Origin: Chondrus crispus
Taxonomy: Eukaryota; Rhodophyta; Florideophyceae; Gigartinales; Gigartinaceae
Direction: 5' to 3'
DNA length: 64,000 nucleotides
NCBI RefSeq assembly: GCF_000350225.1
Contig: NW_005179174.1
Span: 1 to 64,000, forward strand
The position numbers and the translations under genes are program-made. The notes below the pieces were generated by a model. That model did not search any database. It saw only the letters and a program-made list of their open reading frames with translations, and was not told the DNA's origin. Position 1 is the stretch's first letter. Each line of letters starts with the position of its first letter. This document shows, one piece after another, positions 30,788 through 42,832 of this stretch.

Positions 30788-31815
30788 TGTAGTGCAATAC
30801 CCGTCTCGGGTAGGGGGGAGGAAGGAAGTGAAAAAGGAAAAAAACTGGATACTGTACTCCGGGGTTGGGGGACACGCGTGTGCGACGAAGCGCACGATTA
30901 TTTTAATTATTTAATTTTATTTACCAATTAGATCTAGAATCTAGAGCCGGGAGCTACTGTACTCGCCCCGGCGGGGCTCTATATAACTTAGCCCTTTGAC
31001 CGAACAGGTCAATAAACCAACCCGAGTTGCCGGAGTTGAATGTCGCCTTGGTCGAAGTCCGTCTCTATCAAGACGCTCCCTTTTACCTAAGCCTACGGCA
31101 TCCTCTATCGCTCGGGGTTCCCTTTTCTCTTTCTTTTATTTCCCTATCCTTTTCTATCTCTAATTCTACCTATTTTTCCCTTATCTTGTGTTGGTGCCAT
31201 CGGCCTCGGTTGCGACCGAACCGGTGTACGTGTTTCGAGCCATCGGGCGACACAGTTGACGTAGCGCTGCTACTGTGACCCATTTTCCGACGGAGACCGT
31301 TGCAACGACGTCTCCCTCGAAGGGCTCCGTCGTAGTACGAGCCAGTGTTGGTACCATCGGTGTCGGTTGCGACCGAACCGGTGTAGGTGTTTCGAGCCAT
31401 CGGGCGGCACTGTTGACGTAGCGCTGCTAGTTTCATTTCATCCCGTGGGGCTGCGTTGCGACGCCCCCGTTGAAGGCCTTGTCGCGTTACAAGGTGTCGA
31501 AGAAGCTCACCAAGCATTGGCCTTACAACCCAGTGGAACCGGGGTACCTACGTACGCGCCCCACTCCACACTCGTCGAGCAGATCTCTTCGCAAGTCTCT
31601 ACCACACCGATCCCGGGCCGGGCTATTTCTCTGTGCCCGCCCCCCCCCCCATCAGGGATCCGAGCTACTACGAGTCGCAAGCTCGTTTAAACGGAGAAGG
31701 GAGAGTCGGACACTCTGTAGCGCTGTGCCATCGGCAGTTCTTCTTTTTGTTGCTGTTGTTGCTTTTGCTGGACCATCGGACCGCGTTCTCTGCCCGACAG
31801 GCGCATTGCACTACA
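30788..31815 (+). repeat. 5' LTR of Gypsy element 2 (1028 bp)
   Basis: It starts TGTAGTGCAAT and ends CATTGCACTACA. It shares the promoter zone, CTCTATATAAC TATA box (about 30977) and GAGTTGCCGGAGTTG block with the element 1 LTR but differs in the middle and has that block only once, so the two LTRs are not recent copies of each other. Confidence 0.87.
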
Positions 31816-31992
31816 AAAGTGGTCTCCCGACCTAGAATTTTTGTTTACTGTTCAGGAGACCCGACCTAGAATTTTTGTCGACGACAGTCTCGGTCTGGAG
31901 ACACTCTACAAAAGTGGTCTGGGTACCGGACTCTTTTTTTTATTTTCTTTTGTTTGTAACGTTTTTGCTGCGTAGGTCCGCTCGTACGAGCG

Positions 31993-34299
31993 ATGTCAAC
32001 AAGCGCACCCGGGGACGTCGGTCCCGGGGCGAGCAGAGCCGGATCGGCACGAGCGTCGAGGATCCCGAGTGGTCCTCGCACCCGGAGCTAGGCCAATACG
32101 GCCACGGACCCCGGAGATCAAGAATCCCCTACGGGGATAGCCGCCGACAAGACTGACCTCGACGAGAAGTTGGAGAAGATGAGCAGCGAAATTCGCCAAG
32201 AAGCGAAGAAAAATCTCGAAGCTGAATTAGCCCTCGTCCGGGAGCAACTAGAGTTGCAAGCATCCGAGTTCCACGCCGTTTTGGGAGAGCTGTCGGCTCG
32301 AGTGGACCTCGTCGAGAAGGAGCGAGGTGAGGCGACCGACGGTCTGGAGCCGGAGGTCCTAGCCTCGTTGAAAATTTCGGTCAAGGACGCCAGGCGCGAC
32401 GCGAATCAAGCTTTGGAGTCCTTAGGAAAATTTAGAACAAGCATCGATGACCGATTCGATCGCGCCGCGCAACGTCTCAAGGACCTCGAGCAGGCCGCGG
32501 ATCAAGCTCCGCAAGGATCGGACGACGAGCCGCTCCCTTCGGGTAGAGAGGGCGACCGTCGGTCGAAGAAAGACAAGCCCGCTCGGCAGCGGAGTTCTAA
32601 GTCGAAGCCCTCGAAGAAGGCCAAGCGACGTGCAAGCAAGGGTTACTGTAGTGACGATCCGGAGAACCGCGACTCACAGTCGGAGTCGCTGGGTCCCTCC
32701 GAAGATGGTAACGGCGGTTCGTCGAACTATTCGGGCGATTCCGAACGCCGTTCAGAAGACGGAAACGGAATTTCGTCAAGCAAGAAAATTTCCTCCAGAC
32801 GAGGCGGAGTCACTTCGTCCGCCTCGCGGAGAGACAAGGACGCGGAGCCCGAAGATGTCGCAACGCAGCGCGGGCCGCGATGGGAGGAGTTGGAGGAGCT
32901 GAATCCGACCAACTACCTCTTCAAGAAGTTACTTTCGTACCGAACGTACCGCTTGCGGAACCCGCAGATATATTTGTCAAGTTCCCGGCGGACCGCCGTG
33001 CGAAAAATTAGGAGAGATATTCCGCCTAAGGTGAAGAAGGACAACACGTTCACAGGAGACGACGGGGTCCTTGTGTTGGATTTTTTGGCAAAGTTAGTTC
33101 AAGAGTTTGATACTCAAGAAATGAACGAGGGGCAAGCGATCCGCCTGTTGCCTGAATTTTTAAGCGGCATCGCCTTGAGACAGTACACTTCGGTGTCTCA
33201 GACGGTCGGGTCCCATCACGGAAAGATATCCGTTTGGCCAGAGGCCGTACAGTGGTTGTTGAGGAGTTTCGCAACCGACGAGGCGATCCGTCAAGCCGTG
33301 CTCGCATTGCGAGAAGTTCAGCAAAGACCGTCTGAAGACGAGATGGAATTTTATATCCGTCTGACGGACGCAAGCAACCGATGTGGAAACGTATATTCGA
33401 TGGAAGAACAGATGACGATGTTTATTGAAGGACTCGATTCGAGTATCAAGCCGATGGTATCTCAATACCGGCAAGACAATCGGGACGTTTCGTTTTTGAG
33501 ACTAGTGAATTACGCGAAGGCGCATGGCTCGGCGAGCCGCGCTAAGGACAAGAAGACCAAGAAGGTCACGATTCAGACGCCGTCGACGTTCAGGGCGGGG
33601 AAGAAGCCGAGGGCTTCTTATCCCGGTCGTAAAAGTCACGCCGCAGTCCATTTAGCCGAGTCCATGTCCGCGTCAGATGAGCGCGGTGCGCATGGAAGTA
33701 GCGAAAATCACTACGAAGGAGCGTTAGTAGCCGAAGGCGAGTTCATTGAGCCATCGGAGGGCTACGGACACGAGGACTACGGGGACAGCGGGTCGTCAAC
33801 TTTACCGACCCCTGCATACACGACGGAGTCGTTTTCAGAGCCCACGGATCCCGTGATGATGTTTTGGGGGCGCAGCCACACGCCGGCGCCGCGCATTCCG
33901 ATGGAAGACAAGGGTACGACGTTTCGAAGGCCAGGCTGGATGGGAAGGCCGCAACGTCAAGGAAGGCCGCCGGCCCGTGGAGGACCTAGGACGCCGTATC
34001 CCGTCAAGACGCACGGTCTGGTGTGCTATCATTGCTATGAAATGGGGCACGCCGCGCCAACGTGCATTCTTTCCCTCCGGGAAATGCACCGAGTTTTGGA
34101 AAATTATGAGGCGTTGTCTCCGATGGAGAGGTTAGGGATACCATCGACGAATTACCTGAAGGTCAAGACTTGGTTCGATTCGCAGACGGCGAGCACGCCG
34201 AGTGCTTCAACGCCGAGGTCGAACCAACCCTTCAGTGGGCCCACCGCGGGGCCCGCGCCGTCGGATGTGAGAAGGATCCCGCAACGGCAGGAAAACTAG
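31993..34299 (+). pseudogene. gag: Gag of Gypsy element 2, one in-frame stop
   Basis: ATG at 31993 in the same context as in element 1. TAG at 32089-32091 (CAG, Gln, in element 1) interrupts the N-terminus; the remaining 709 codons from 32170 are open and include the gag core and the CCHC knuckle CYHCYEMGHAAPTC. It ends at the conserved GGAAAAC-TAG and overlaps pol in the -1 frame. The TGA that breaks element 1 at 19821 is an intact Trp here. Confidence 0.85.
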
Positions 34300-37138
34300 A
34301 GAGGGGAATCTCGCATGAGTCGCGAGAGGCACAGGGTCGACGTACTGTGCCCGGGGCTCAGCCCCGTTCCCCGTCTCTAAAGGAAAAATCAGGCCTCGAG
34401 GAGGAGGTTGTTGGATTGGTGGATAAACCCAAAGGGCCAGCTCAAGTCAAAAACATTTTGAGCCGAGCCCGAGATCATCCGCTGGAAGAAGTTCGAGGAC
34501 CCTGGTACAGGGTTAAGCGAAGGGAGTGTCCCGAGAAGATTTTGGTCCTTGCGCGAAAAAACTACAAAGTTTACGCGGACATCGGACCCACAATTGGATT
34601 GATGAGCCGGGTGTTGTCTGTTTTAGACACCGGCGCGGGACCAAACCTTGTGCGAAAATCGGAACTCCCAGCTGGAATGGAATTTCTAGTGTCCTACGGA
34701 CCGACCCAAGATATCGGCGACGCGAACAATAGGCCACTCCGGACTCTCGGCACAATTTGAATGCCTGTGAGGCTTGGAAAATTTGTGGCCGCAGCCGAGT
34801 TTATTGTATGCGAAAAACTAGCCGTCCCGCTAATTCTAGGCGCGGACTACTGTGACCGGTTTGTGGAAGTAATTTATCCAAGGAAGAAAACGGTTCAGTT
34901 GGCGGATTTCTCGGAGGTCCCGATATTTACGCGGTTCTCGACGAGAGAAGGGAAGAAGAATCTCGTCGCGGGAGAGGACGAGAATGATGGAAAGGGGAGC
35001 GAATTTCCCCTAAGGTAAAAGTGGCAAGAGCCACGACTATCGAGCCAGGGACGCAACGCGTCGTGGAATGCACCTCGAAGAGGGCGGGCTTGGTTGTGGT
35101 TCAGCCGTACTCGTCGTTGTACGAAAGGCACGGGTTGACGTGCACGAATGGTGTCGTTCAGGTTGAGCCTGACAGGCCATTTCGTTTACTCGTTGCGAAT
35201 TTTAGGACGTACCCTGTCAGGGTGCAAAAAGGCCAAGTGGTGGCAGAATTATTACCGCACCCGAGAGCCGCGCTCGAGAGCAAAACCACCATTGGTGAAG
35301 TTCTCGGAATTCAAGAAAGGAAGAAGGAGAATTTTCCTAATTCCCCCAAGACGCCTACGGGCGAGACAAGAGGCGAACCGTCGGATCAAGCGCGCGAGGA
35401 CCAGCCAGAAGAACGGTCGGCCGAGCTCTCTGCGTCGGCATCTACGAAGCCGCAACGCAGGATTGAGCCGCCACCGCCGGACGTGGAGGACCTCGACCTG
35501 AGCCACGTGCCGGAACGGCTGCGAGAGCGGTTCCGTCGGATGTTGAAGAAGTATTCAAGGATGTGGGATGGGACGCTTGGCGAAATTAATACCACCGTCC
35601 ATCGGATCGAGTTGATACCCGAGACTCGCCCCATCGCACAAGCCCCGTATCGGGCCGGACTTAGAGCCCAGGAAGTAGAAGATGCAGAGGTGCAGAAGAT
35701 GTTAGAAGCAGGAGTCATCGAACCGGCGCAGTCAGAATGGGCGTCGCCCGTGTTGCTAGTGCCAAAGCCGGATGGGTCAATGCCTTTTTGCGTAGACTAC
35801 CGCAGGCTGAACGCAGTAACGGTGAAGGACACGTACCCCTTACCGCGCATGGATGAGTGCTTGGACTCGCTTGGTGACACCAAGGTTTTCTCCGGGTTGG
35901 ACGCGATTTCGGGATATTGGCAGATGCCTATCCCTGAAGGCGACGGCGACAAGACCGCATTTTCGTGTCACTCAGGACTGTATCGCTTCTCAAGAATGCC
36001 CTTCGGGCTAACTAACGCGCCAGCGACGTTTCAGAGAGCAATGGATATCCTGCTCTCTCCGTTCCGTTGGAAATGCTGCTTGGTGTATCTAGACGACATA
36101 ATCATTTTTAGCAAGTCGTGGGAGGAGCACATCGTGCACGTGGATGAAATACTTTCCGTATTGGAAAAGGCAGGTGTCAAGCTCAAGCTTCGCAAGTGCG
36201 AATTTTTCGTGGAAAAGATCAAGTACCTGGGCCACGTCGTCCGCCCAGGTACGCTAGAAGTCGATGTCGCGCGAACCGCCGCGTTTGAACAAGTGCGGTA
36301 CCCGCGAACACAGACACAGCTCAGGAGCTTCCTGGGACTCTGCAATGTCTACCGCAGGTTCGTTCCGCATTATGCGAAAATCGCGCGGCCTCTAAACCAA
36401 CTACTGAAGAAAGGACAACCGGTCCAGTTGGAAGGATTCGACGAACCGTGCAAGAAAGCTTTTCATAAGCTCAAGGACGCCATCTTGGCACCGCCGGTGT
36501 TGGCGCTGCCGAAGAAGGACCTACCCTACTCGGTAGATACCGATGCAAGCGACTACCAAATAGGCGCTGCGCTATTTCAAACACACCCGGATGCGCAACG
36601 CAAACCCATCGGGTTCTTTTCAAGAACGTTAGCCGCAGCCGAGAGAAACTATTCTGTATCAGAAAAAGAATGTCTAGCGGTAATTTGGGCCGTACAGACC
36701 TTAAGACCATATATATATGGCGAGCACTTCGTCGTGGATACCGACCATGTCTCATTGAGGTGGTTGATGAACGGAACCGACCCCAGCGGGAGATTAATCC
36801 GATGGAGGCTCCGCCTCTCGGAATTCGATTTTGAAATCAAGTACAAAAAGGGAAAGGCTAACAGCCAGGCGGACGCTTTGTCAAGGTTGCGAACCGCAGG
36901 AGAAACCGTCGACGAAATCGACGACGAAATCCCTTGCTTTACGGCCGAACTGGCCGAGGGTACAGTGGAGGACGAGGAAAGTATTGACGCGGCAGACGAC
37001 ATCCTCGCTCTTGAGGGGGGACCGCCCCTGATCGCCTCGATCAATTCCAAGCTGTCACTCCGGAGGAGCTCATTCGCGAGCAAGCCGTCGACCCCTTCTG
37101 CAACTGCATCAAGGAAGAAATGGACGCCGGAAAGGTGA
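34170..37138 (+). pseudogene. pol: Protease-RT-RNase H of Gypsy element 2, stop and frameshift
   Basis: Protease VLDTGAGPN, RT (FCVDYRRLNAV, YLDD near 36085) and RNase H (DTDASDYQIGAALFQ) are all present. TGA at 34758-34760 and loss of one A in the AAAGGGG run near 34985, compared with element 1, break the frame between protease and RT; the RT-RNase H part from 35021 is open. The RT-to-integrase junction has the same GGGGGGA site (37015-37021) as element 1. Confidence 0.85.
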
Positions 37139-37551
37139 GAACGTTCAGCACGGAGACCGAGGAACTCGAAGGAACTCTATGCCGTACCGCGGCGGAGTTT
37201 GTACAAGTGGTGATACCACAATCGTTAAGGGACGGCGTCCTAGGGTTGAGCGATTACGCAATATTGGCAGGACACCCGGGAGGCAGGAAACTTTACAAGA
37301 CATTGAGAAGATATTTTTGCTTGCCTACGATGGCCTTAGACTGCTATGCAGTCGCGAAGAATTGCGCCGCATGTGCGCGGGAAAGGGTGAAGTTAAGAAG
37401 AAACACGAAGGAAATGAAGCTGTTCACGCCCAAAGCGCCGCTGGAATTTGTCGCCATCGACATCCTCGGCGAGCTAATTACAACTAAGCGAGGAAATCGG
37501 TATATTCTCGTGATCAGCGATCGATAATCGAAACTGGTACGAACCGTACCG
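37015..37551 (+). pseudogene. int: Integrase N-terminal fragment of element 2
   Basis: The HHCC zinc-binding domain and the first catalytic Asp (FVAIDILGEL) are present. TAA at 37525-37527 replaces a Tyr codon of element 1, and the sequence is cut at 37551 by the inverted repeat. Confidence 0.85.
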
Positions 37552-37552
37552 A

Positions 37553-37797
37553 ACAGGGGTTTCTGGTAGATCGGTTTCTAGTGCAAAGATCGTTCTTTTC
37601 TTTAGTTATGTTATAAGCCCACCAAAAGTTGCTTAACCATTCGGCAGTCATTGAAAACACTAGACAATAAGTAATGGGAGCCCCTTAGGGGTTCTGCAAG
37701 TATTTTAGCCTCTTCTGCTTGCATTTTGACCCAGGGAGGTCTCTTGGTGCTCTTGTAGCCCTCTCCGTGACTGTCACGCCATCACGGTAGCCGGTAA
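37553..37797 (+). repeat. Left copy of 245-bp inverted repeat (starts ACAGGGGTTTC)
   Basis: Roughly 90% identical by eye to the reverse complement of 50021-50266. Its outer end, ACAGGGGTTTC, abuts broken integrase sequence. The inner end is near CACGGTAGCCGG. No tandem or LTR-like internal structure is evident. Confidence 0.85.
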
Positions 37798-38702
37798 GTG
37801 TATATTTAATATGAAAATTTCAACTAAATACTGTACATTGCAGCGCGAACCTTACGTACTGGACGTCATCTTTGCTATTCTCTTGTCCGGTCGTCGTCTT
37901 TATTGCCTCTTCCATTCCATCACCGGATGCCACATCCACATTTCCCTCATCGCTGTCGTCACCGATCGTATCTGCACCCACCTGTGCCACTTCCCTATCT
38001 CGACAGAGCGGTCCTGGAGCCGAAAACAGTCGAGGCCTGAACGAATAACGGTCAACCCAGTGGCTGAGATGTTTATGAACCGGAGTATAACTTTCGCATG
38101 CGAAGGGCTCATCATTTTTACAGCGATTTTATCACACTCGACATGATGAACGACTGGAACTCACATGGACGCGATCAAACTCCCATGACTACAAGTCCTG
38201 AATTGACGCGGTTGGATACGGCTGCTGTCGCTGAGGCGCGGCGGTCGGGGGCTGATGGCAGTTATTTCGCTTTTGAAGATGGCAGCAGTGCTGGTGGTGG
38301 CGGTGGCGGAAGCAGCTAGTAAGGTCTTTTGCCCTCGAGAGTTAGATGTTGTGTATGTATTTATATAGACTCGGAGCGAGATTTGCCTATGTACCGTAGG
38401 TAGATATTACTTCGGGGGCAATCCTGGTCGTCTTTGCCCTCCCACAATATACGAAGATGATGCAACGTTTTCTCGTTGTTTAAAAAGTCATTTCCACGTT
38501 TATATATGTCTGGAATGCTGTATTTGACGTGCTACACACATAAGTCGAACTAGTAGTCATCCGAACCCCAACCATCTTCAAGTTATATCTACCAAGCATG
38601 AAGGCCCCCTTTCATGGTGCCAAATAAGTCGCATCTGCAGTGGCAGTACTCCCCGACCGACTTCCTGACTGCTCACTGACAGGAACACCGTCCTGTCACT
38701 TC
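37798..38702. other. Intergenic, small + strand frame only
   Basis: The longest frames are 37811-38146 (111 codons) and 38098-38319 (73 codons, acidic, ending in a poly-Gly run before Ser-Ser). Neither shows a known motif. The rest is AT-rich and holds no gene I can support. Confidence 0.4.
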
Positions 38703-39867
38703 TTAACCCCTCCTCATCTTTCTCAATTGCTGGTGAAACTCATCTTTCTCCAAAGTTAGAATAGCGAGTGCCATTTTCGTCTCTCGCAAATCACGCACGA
38801 CATCTGAATAGACGGGCTCCCTTGAAAGCTTTACCTCCAGATCCCCTACATCTCGTCTCAGAGCTGTGTTTTCTGCCATCAGTTTTTAAGAGATTCTGCG
38901 TCTTCTCCATACCGGCTGTCCTCTAGCTCCCGTTCAAGCGATTCCTTGTCTTGAAGAAGTTCATCGTTCTGTCGCCTGAGCGCTCGGTTTTCCCTACGCA
39001 ACTTGTCACACTCAACCCGTGATGGTCCTGCCGTGTTAATGGCACCGACGTCCGTCTCAGTACTTCTAAAATGACTGCTGTATGAGGTTCCAAGTGACAA
39101 GTCAGTCCCTGAAAACACGGTTCTCGGTGACGCAGATGGCTTGCGTTGTATCTTTGACTTCTGTACAGGATCTCCAGGAGCGGGTGTATTCCCTTGACGA
39201 TTAAGATTCGAGGGGTTTCTCAAGTATTGCTGCGATTTAGGTTGCGGTGGTTGCACGTTAAGGGTAGCATCGTCAACACCGATGTCGTCTAGAGAATCAC
39301 CGGCATCGATTTCCGACCTTCGTCGTCATCTCCGACCGTAGATGACTGGTCATCTGATCCCGGATCGTAAGAGCCGAAGAGGGCTGTGCCGCGAGATGGT
39401 TTCCTATTTTTTGCCTCTGCCAGAAACGTAGAAACGACGCGCATGGCGATACGGCCACCACAGGAAAGCGGGGCGCCCACGAGCTTCGAGTATGACGGAA
39501 TCTCAACATAATCGGCAAAAAGGAGCTTAATCTTGCCGATAATCTTACCACGCTGAGAGTTCTGACGAACGGCAAGCCTGTAGACTTTGTCTTCGAAGTT
39601 GGAGCCCTCCTTCTTCTTCTTGAAGAGAATGACTTCTTGTGAAAGAACTTCGCCTCCGAAATGAGCGATGCGAGAAGACCTGTCAATTTTTGCAGCCTTC
39701 ATTAACATAACCTTGGCTTCCCGTTCCCAGGTAACGACAACATCACTTGACGCTATAATCTTGTCCACGGACTCGATGTGGAGGTCGAACCCCAACTTGT
39801 ACTCGAGCTTGTTCAAATTGCGCATGGAGCTCACCTTTCCGATGAGCTTTGAAGAAGAGCGCTTCAT
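38703..39867 (-). pseudogene. NT-C2 domain protein with coiled-coil tail, frame broken twice
   Basis: Residues 1-165 form an N-terminal C2 (NT-C2, EEIG1/EHBP1-type) domain: LEYKLGFDLHIESV, VTWEREAKV, LFKKKKEG, then FEDKVYRLAVRQNSQRGK and VVSTFLAEA. NT-C2 proteins bind membranes or cytoskeleton partners. After 39289 the frame closes; sense continues in a second frame (a DAGDSLDDIGVDDA-like acidic linker, then coiled coil to 38879) and, after an A5 run at about 38885, in a third (MAENTALRRDVGDLEVKL, ending at 38703). Two frameshifts in short runs suggest a decaying gene, sequencing errors or very small introns. It looks like a host-type gene, not a transposon gene. Confidence 0.65.
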
Positions 39868-39998
39868 CTTGTGATGGGAGGGTGAGACACTGCGAATGGG
39901 GAGAGGGCCAGGGGAGCTGGGCTGGGGATAGAGCAGGGTGCGTATAATAATAAATGTTGGCAGGCTGGGGGGAGGTGAATGAATTGACGGGGGCCGGC

Positions 39999-40526
39999 CT
40001 ATCGTACGGAACAGCGGAGTAAATTAGAGGGTGACACAACGCACAACGCGGGCAACGATTGGGTGGGATGCGGTCGGATCAAAGCGGCGGATCGAATCCA
40101 GCGCGTGGACGTGACACAACTCTGCTGATGCCGCGCTAAAACCCCACTGCTCGCCTCGATCTTGCGCTTGCGGTCTTGCAGGACGGCGGCAAGCCCGCTT
40201 GAGAGGCTGATAGGCTTGGAAGAAATAGTGGCCATCTTCTTGATGCGCCCGGTGACCTGCTCCTGGAAAGCCCGCACTGTGGGCAGGTCGCAGCACACGG
40301 GCGCGGTCGCGTCGCGCAGCCACTGCGCCCCGAACGTGAACGGAAACGGGCCCGAAGCCAGCTTCAACTGCGTCGCCTGGTTGATCTGCCGCTCGTCCAG
40401 GATCACGCGCGACAGGTCCCAGTCCGCGCTAGCGCAGAGCGCCTTCGAGCGACCCGTGGCCAAGCGCTCGCGAGAGGCCCGCGCAAACGCGCTTTCAGCC
40501 TGCCCGTCCTTGCGACGCTTCTTCAT
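39999..40526 (-). CDS. Unknown basic protein
   Basis: 175 residues starting MKKRRKDGQAESAFARASRE. The first ~125 residues look ordered (LSRVILDERQINQATQLKLA, then FPFTFGAQWLRDATAPVC), while the last ~45 are Ser/Arg/Pro-rich and may be read-through of a longer natural end. The basic start could be a nuclear signal. I recognise no family. It lies just upstream of, and on the same strand as, the NT-C2 gene. Confidence 0.5.
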   Translation of the reverse strand: MKKRRKDGQAESAFARASRERLATGRSKALCASADWDLSRVILDERQINQATQLKLASGPFPFTFGAQWLRDATAPVCCDLPTVRAFQEQVTGRIKKMATISSKPISLSSGLAAVLQDRKRKIEASSGVLARHQQSCVTSTRWIRSAALIRPHPTQSLPALCVVSPSNLLRCSVR

Positions 40527-41055
40527 CCTGACCCCCTCCCAGCTGCCCTACCCTGGCAGCACTTCTGCGCCCAAGTCCACAGCTTTGGGGGAGAGTCCGT
40601 CCGATTTCACCCTCCTTCATCGCATCAAAGTCTGGCTTGTCAGTACCCCCTGCTCCGAAGAATGCCTTTGCAACCACATTTTTATCCGTACCATGTCGTC
40701 ATCTCACTCTCGTCCTCAGCATCATCGCGTCTGACATCCGCTTTTGTTTCCTTCCTGTGCGTCGTTGTCTTTGCTTCCTCATCGTTTTCATTTTTGAACC
40801 TCGTTTCTTGCTTGTAATCTACTACCGAGGTCGTCGGTGTTGTCCCCGTTCCGCTCCTCTTGCACGTCTTCTTACTATTCTGCTGCAACGCAGTAGGGAC
40901 CTAACTGAGAGCTGAGAAAATTGACAGCAGAGCTGTGCTTACTGAGTGCACTAAGTCGTGATTTATTCTTCGTTGTCAAGGCGGACCATTGACAGATGTC
41001 AAGGACTTCAGACAAAAAACATCCTGCACTACCTAAAGAGGCCAGGAAGAAACTT
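40527..41055. other. Intergenic, no gene seen
   Basis: Pyrimidine-rich + strand sequence between the unknown basic protein gene and the 3' end of the methyltransferase gene. Short frames only. Confidence 0.5.
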
Positions 41056-42624
41056 TTACATGCGGGCTGATCTCGCTACCATCTTCCAGCATGTGAGGGA
41101 GCAGTATCCCGGCTCGCCATTCGCTGGCTCGCTCCACAAATCCAGCTTCTTTGCCGCAGTGCTCATCCATACCTTCCCTGCACACATATCATGCAGACGT
41201 CCACCGCCATTCGCATCACTCGCGCACGCCATGTTCCCGCATTTCATGTCAAACGTCAGCTCATCATCACTGAGAACTGCGCAGATGGAGGCTGCTGCGC
41301 ATCTAAACCCTCTGGCAGCTGTCATCCTCCGACCTCTCCTCTTGCGCATCAATGGCAAATTTCTGCTCGAAGACATTTGATCAAGTAGTTGCAGAAGTTG
41401 CTGATCCGTGTCAGCATCGCCGCCGGCAATCTCCATCTTTTGCTTCTTCGTAGGCGGCTCCGCCTCTTCCCTTTCGTCGTCTTTGCCGATTTTTATTATA
41501 TCGCAGCCATCACGAATTGCGCTCCTTGCTCCTTCACCGCTGCCTGGCTCAACATTTGCATCGATTTCGCTCGCATTTATCATGTCGTCATCACCAGCGT
41601 GGCTCTCTTGTTCAGAAACGGATCCTAAATGGGATGAGACCTCGGCTTTTTCAGGTCCTTCGTCGGAGGAAGACTCCGGCAACGTGTTTTTGCGACGCTG
41701 GAGATGTTTCTTCGCTCCTTGCATCATCTTACGTTTCTCTAGAAGCTGCAAAAGCAGCGGTGCGGATGCGTCAATACAGTCGAAGTCAATGTCCGTCATT
41801 ACAGCAGGAGATCCGAGTTCAAGCGCAGCAATCCCGGCTGTACCTGTTCCGCACATGCAGTCGTACCAGAGCCCGCCGGGCTTGCAGTACGCAAGACCCA
41901 AGTCTTTCAGGAGGTCTATCGACTTCTGCTCAGGACGAATTTGCTTACGGCGCCGCGAGCCGCGCGGCGCACGGAGCCCAGAGGTCTGAGTGCTGTAGAC
42001 GTCGTCCGTATCGAGGTATCCCTCAAAATAGGAGTTCCACAGGAACTTACCCGAAAAGGGACGGACATGGTCGATAATATTCACTGTTCCAGCTCGCGTC
42101 GTATGTTTAAGATATGAATAGGGCTGGTCCAAATGCGTAAATCGATCGATGCTTTTGTAGAGCACAAGAACCAGTTCCTGTCCGTTATCCGGTCTCATCA
42201 TCTTCCCAGGCGCTCGTCGCCGAAGCACTACTTCCCTTTCGATGGTAATTGGTATTATGTTGAAGTAAAACGGACAACTCGAGCCCATGTTCTGTAGCGT
42301 TGTCACAATTAGGACATAGGTCTGCCATGAACAGAAAAGCAGTATATTCCCACGCGTTGCACAGGCCTCTGCTGCATGAGTTACGACTCGCTTCACATCT
42401 TCCGCGCTAATAAAGTCTCTAGTGCCCTTTGATACGCCAATATTATAGGGTAGATCGACAATGACGAGCATTGCTCTGCCTCGAACATGATCTCCAAAGT
42501 ACGATTTTGATGAGAATAATTCGAACGACTCGCGGAACATTTCGATATTCATGCAAGAGAGCTTTTCTCTTGCTACAGCGAATGCTTCGATGTTGAGCAC
42601 CTGCTTCCCTTTCGGTAGGGGCAT
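41056..42624 (-). CDS. Beta-class N6-adenine/N4-cytosine DNA methyltransferase with nuclear signals
   Basis: The 522-residue product has the amino-methyltransferase motifs in beta-class order: motif IV first (VIVDLPYNIG, residues 54-63, DLPY for the usual DPPY), then after a TRD-like span motif X (RPEQKSIDLLKDL, 230-242) and motif I (YDCMCGTGTAG, 254-264, followed by VMTDID). This is the layout of CcrM/RsrI-type enzymes that methylate adenine N6. A Ser/Asp/Glu-rich linker carries PPTKKQKM and a basic RKRRGRR patch, typical nuclear signals, and the C-terminus has a Cys/His cluster (CGNMACASD, HDMC, YCSLTC) that may bind zinc. Upstream, a Pro-rich extension stays open to about 42697, and a separate frame from ATG 42806 may be the true start joined by a frameshift. 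It follows the ParB-like gene on the same strand. Bacterial or phage origin and nuclear adaptation are inferred. Confidence 0.75.
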   Translation of the reverse strand: MPLPKGKQVLNIEAFAVAREKLSCMNIEMFRESFELFSSKSYFGDHVRGRAMLVIVDLPYNIGVSKGTRDFISAEDVKRVVTHAAEACATRGNILLFCSWQTYVLIVTTLQNMGSSCPFYFNIIPITIEREVVLRRRAPGKMMRPDNGQELVLVLYKSIDRFTHLDQPYSYLKHTTRAGTVNIIDHVRPFSGKFLWNSYFEGYLDTDDVYSTQTSGLRAPRGSRRRKQIRPEQKSIDLLKDLGLAYCKPGGLWYDCMCGTGTAGIAALELGSPAVMTDIDFDCIDASAPLLLQLLEKRKMMQGAKKHLQRRKNTLPESSSDEGPEKAEVSSHLGSVSEQESHAGDDDMINASEIDANVEPGSGEGARSAIRDGCDIIKIGKDDEREEAEPPTKKQKMEIAGGDADTDQQLLQLLDQMSSSRNLPLMRKRRGRRMTAARGFRCAAASICAVLSDDELTFDMKCGNMACASDANGGGRLHDMCAGKVWMSTAAKKLDLWSEPANGEPGYCSLTCWKMVARSARM

Positions 42625-42832
42625 CTGTAGAGCCGTGGGTGAGCCTGGAGTGTTTGGATCATTGGGTAATCCCGGCGTATGTGGAGCACTCTGAACATAT
42701 CAGAAAGGGGGCCTTCCCCATCAGATAATTCCGGCTGAACCGGTGCAGGACCACCGGTTTCGCTGTCGCCCATTTCATTTTTTTCTGCGACCCCGTTTCG
42801 AGACACCTGAGCGACGTTAGTCCTTCCCTCAG

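Larger units (their letters stand above)
30788..37551 (+). mobile_element. Ty3/Gypsy retrotransposon, element 2, truncated
   Basis: Same family as element 1: LTR, primer site, gag, pol and the first third of integrase. Homology to element 1 stops abruptly at 37551, where an inverted-repeat sequence beginning ACAGGGGTTTC starts. There is no 3' LTR or chromodomain. Stops at 32089, 34758 and 37525 and a 1-nt deletion near 34985 make it inactive. Confidence 0.9.

Noticed and set aside
30788-31815. LTR of element 2 serving as the missing 3' LTR of element 1
   Set aside because: It is followed directly by a primer-binding site and gag, and it differs too much from the element 1 LTR to be its partner.
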